This document shows, in pieces, positions 41,887 through 41,965 of a DNA stretch of 41,965 bases. Source of the DNA: Pirellulales bacterium (GTDB taxonomy: Bacteria > Planctomycetota > Planctomycetia > Pirellulales > JAIMBC01). Position numbers and translations under genes: made by a program. Below the pieces are notes generated by a model, which was not told the DNA's origin, searched no databases, and saw nothing but the letters and a program-made list of their open reading frames with translations. The DNA is taken from contig JAIMBC010000013.1 of NCBI GenBank assembly GCA_023511675.1, forward strand, positions 1 through 41,965, written 5' to 3'. The first letter of the stretch is position 1. The number at the start of each line of letters is the position of its first letter.

Positions 41887-41965
41887 GGCATCCAACTTGT
41901 TTCTGGATTCAACTGCCGAACACCCGTCGGCCGCCGGGTTGCAGACTAACACATCTTGAAGGTAT

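Overview
The window is high-GC bacterial DNA that looks like a planctomycete, probably of the Pirellulales-like lineages. The main reasons are two giant secreted proteins with the planctomycete N-terminal signature (ExxEDRxLLAA), dockerin, Calx-beta and GEVED domains; a pair of secreted PQQ-propeller and prenyltransferase-repeat proteins; several planctomycete-type hypothetical families; and many short palindromic dispersed repeats. Assignment below phylum is inference.

Layout. 1-6046 (minus): a C-terminally cut prenyltransferase/squalene-oxidase-repeat protein and a 1748-aa TPR/PQQ-propeller protein. 6564-11456: an HU-like protein, tilS (minus), then RNase Y and YmdB, a widely conserved pair. 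11497-12182: a decayed IS200/Y1-type transposase gene beside a perfect 26-bp palindrome and degenerate direct repeats. 12392-14914: a Tat-exported hypothetical protein and a secreted PHB-depolymerase-type esterase. 15064-18010: a two-component pair, HAMP histidine kinase plus NtrC-type regulator, where the regulator seems to use an unusual start codon. 18486-20573: a secreted cyclophilin (minus) and rsmD (plus). 20898-21113: a small conserved hypothetical.

21421-27287 is the most interesting part: a five-gene, tightly packed operon. Its first gene encodes a lipoprotein with a heavy-metal-associated (HMA) domain. Two in-frame TGA codons sit exactly where the metal-binding cysteines should be (GMH-U-PVG-U), the frame stays open and HMA-like to a TAG only 9 nt before the next gene, and compact bSECIS-like hairpins lie just downstream. 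I read it as a double-selenocysteine HMA lipoprotein. It is followed by a small membrane protein, a large membrane-anchored envelope protein, an ABC ATPase and an ABC-2-like permease, which suggests an envelope metal or export system.

27401-32209: a GT4 glycosyltransferase, a small secreted protein made of about 20-residue NxFGGYN repeats, and hisD-hisC (minus, 4-nt overlap). 32853-40363: two adjacent secreted giants sharing a paralogous cohesin-like N-terminal domain, one ending in dockerin, the other in DUF4214-like repeats. 40364-41965: a degraded accessory region with an IS66 TnpA-like fragment, dispersed hairpin repeats and a lower-GC small gene that was probably acquired.

All calls come from reading the sequence and recall of protein families; no database search was run.
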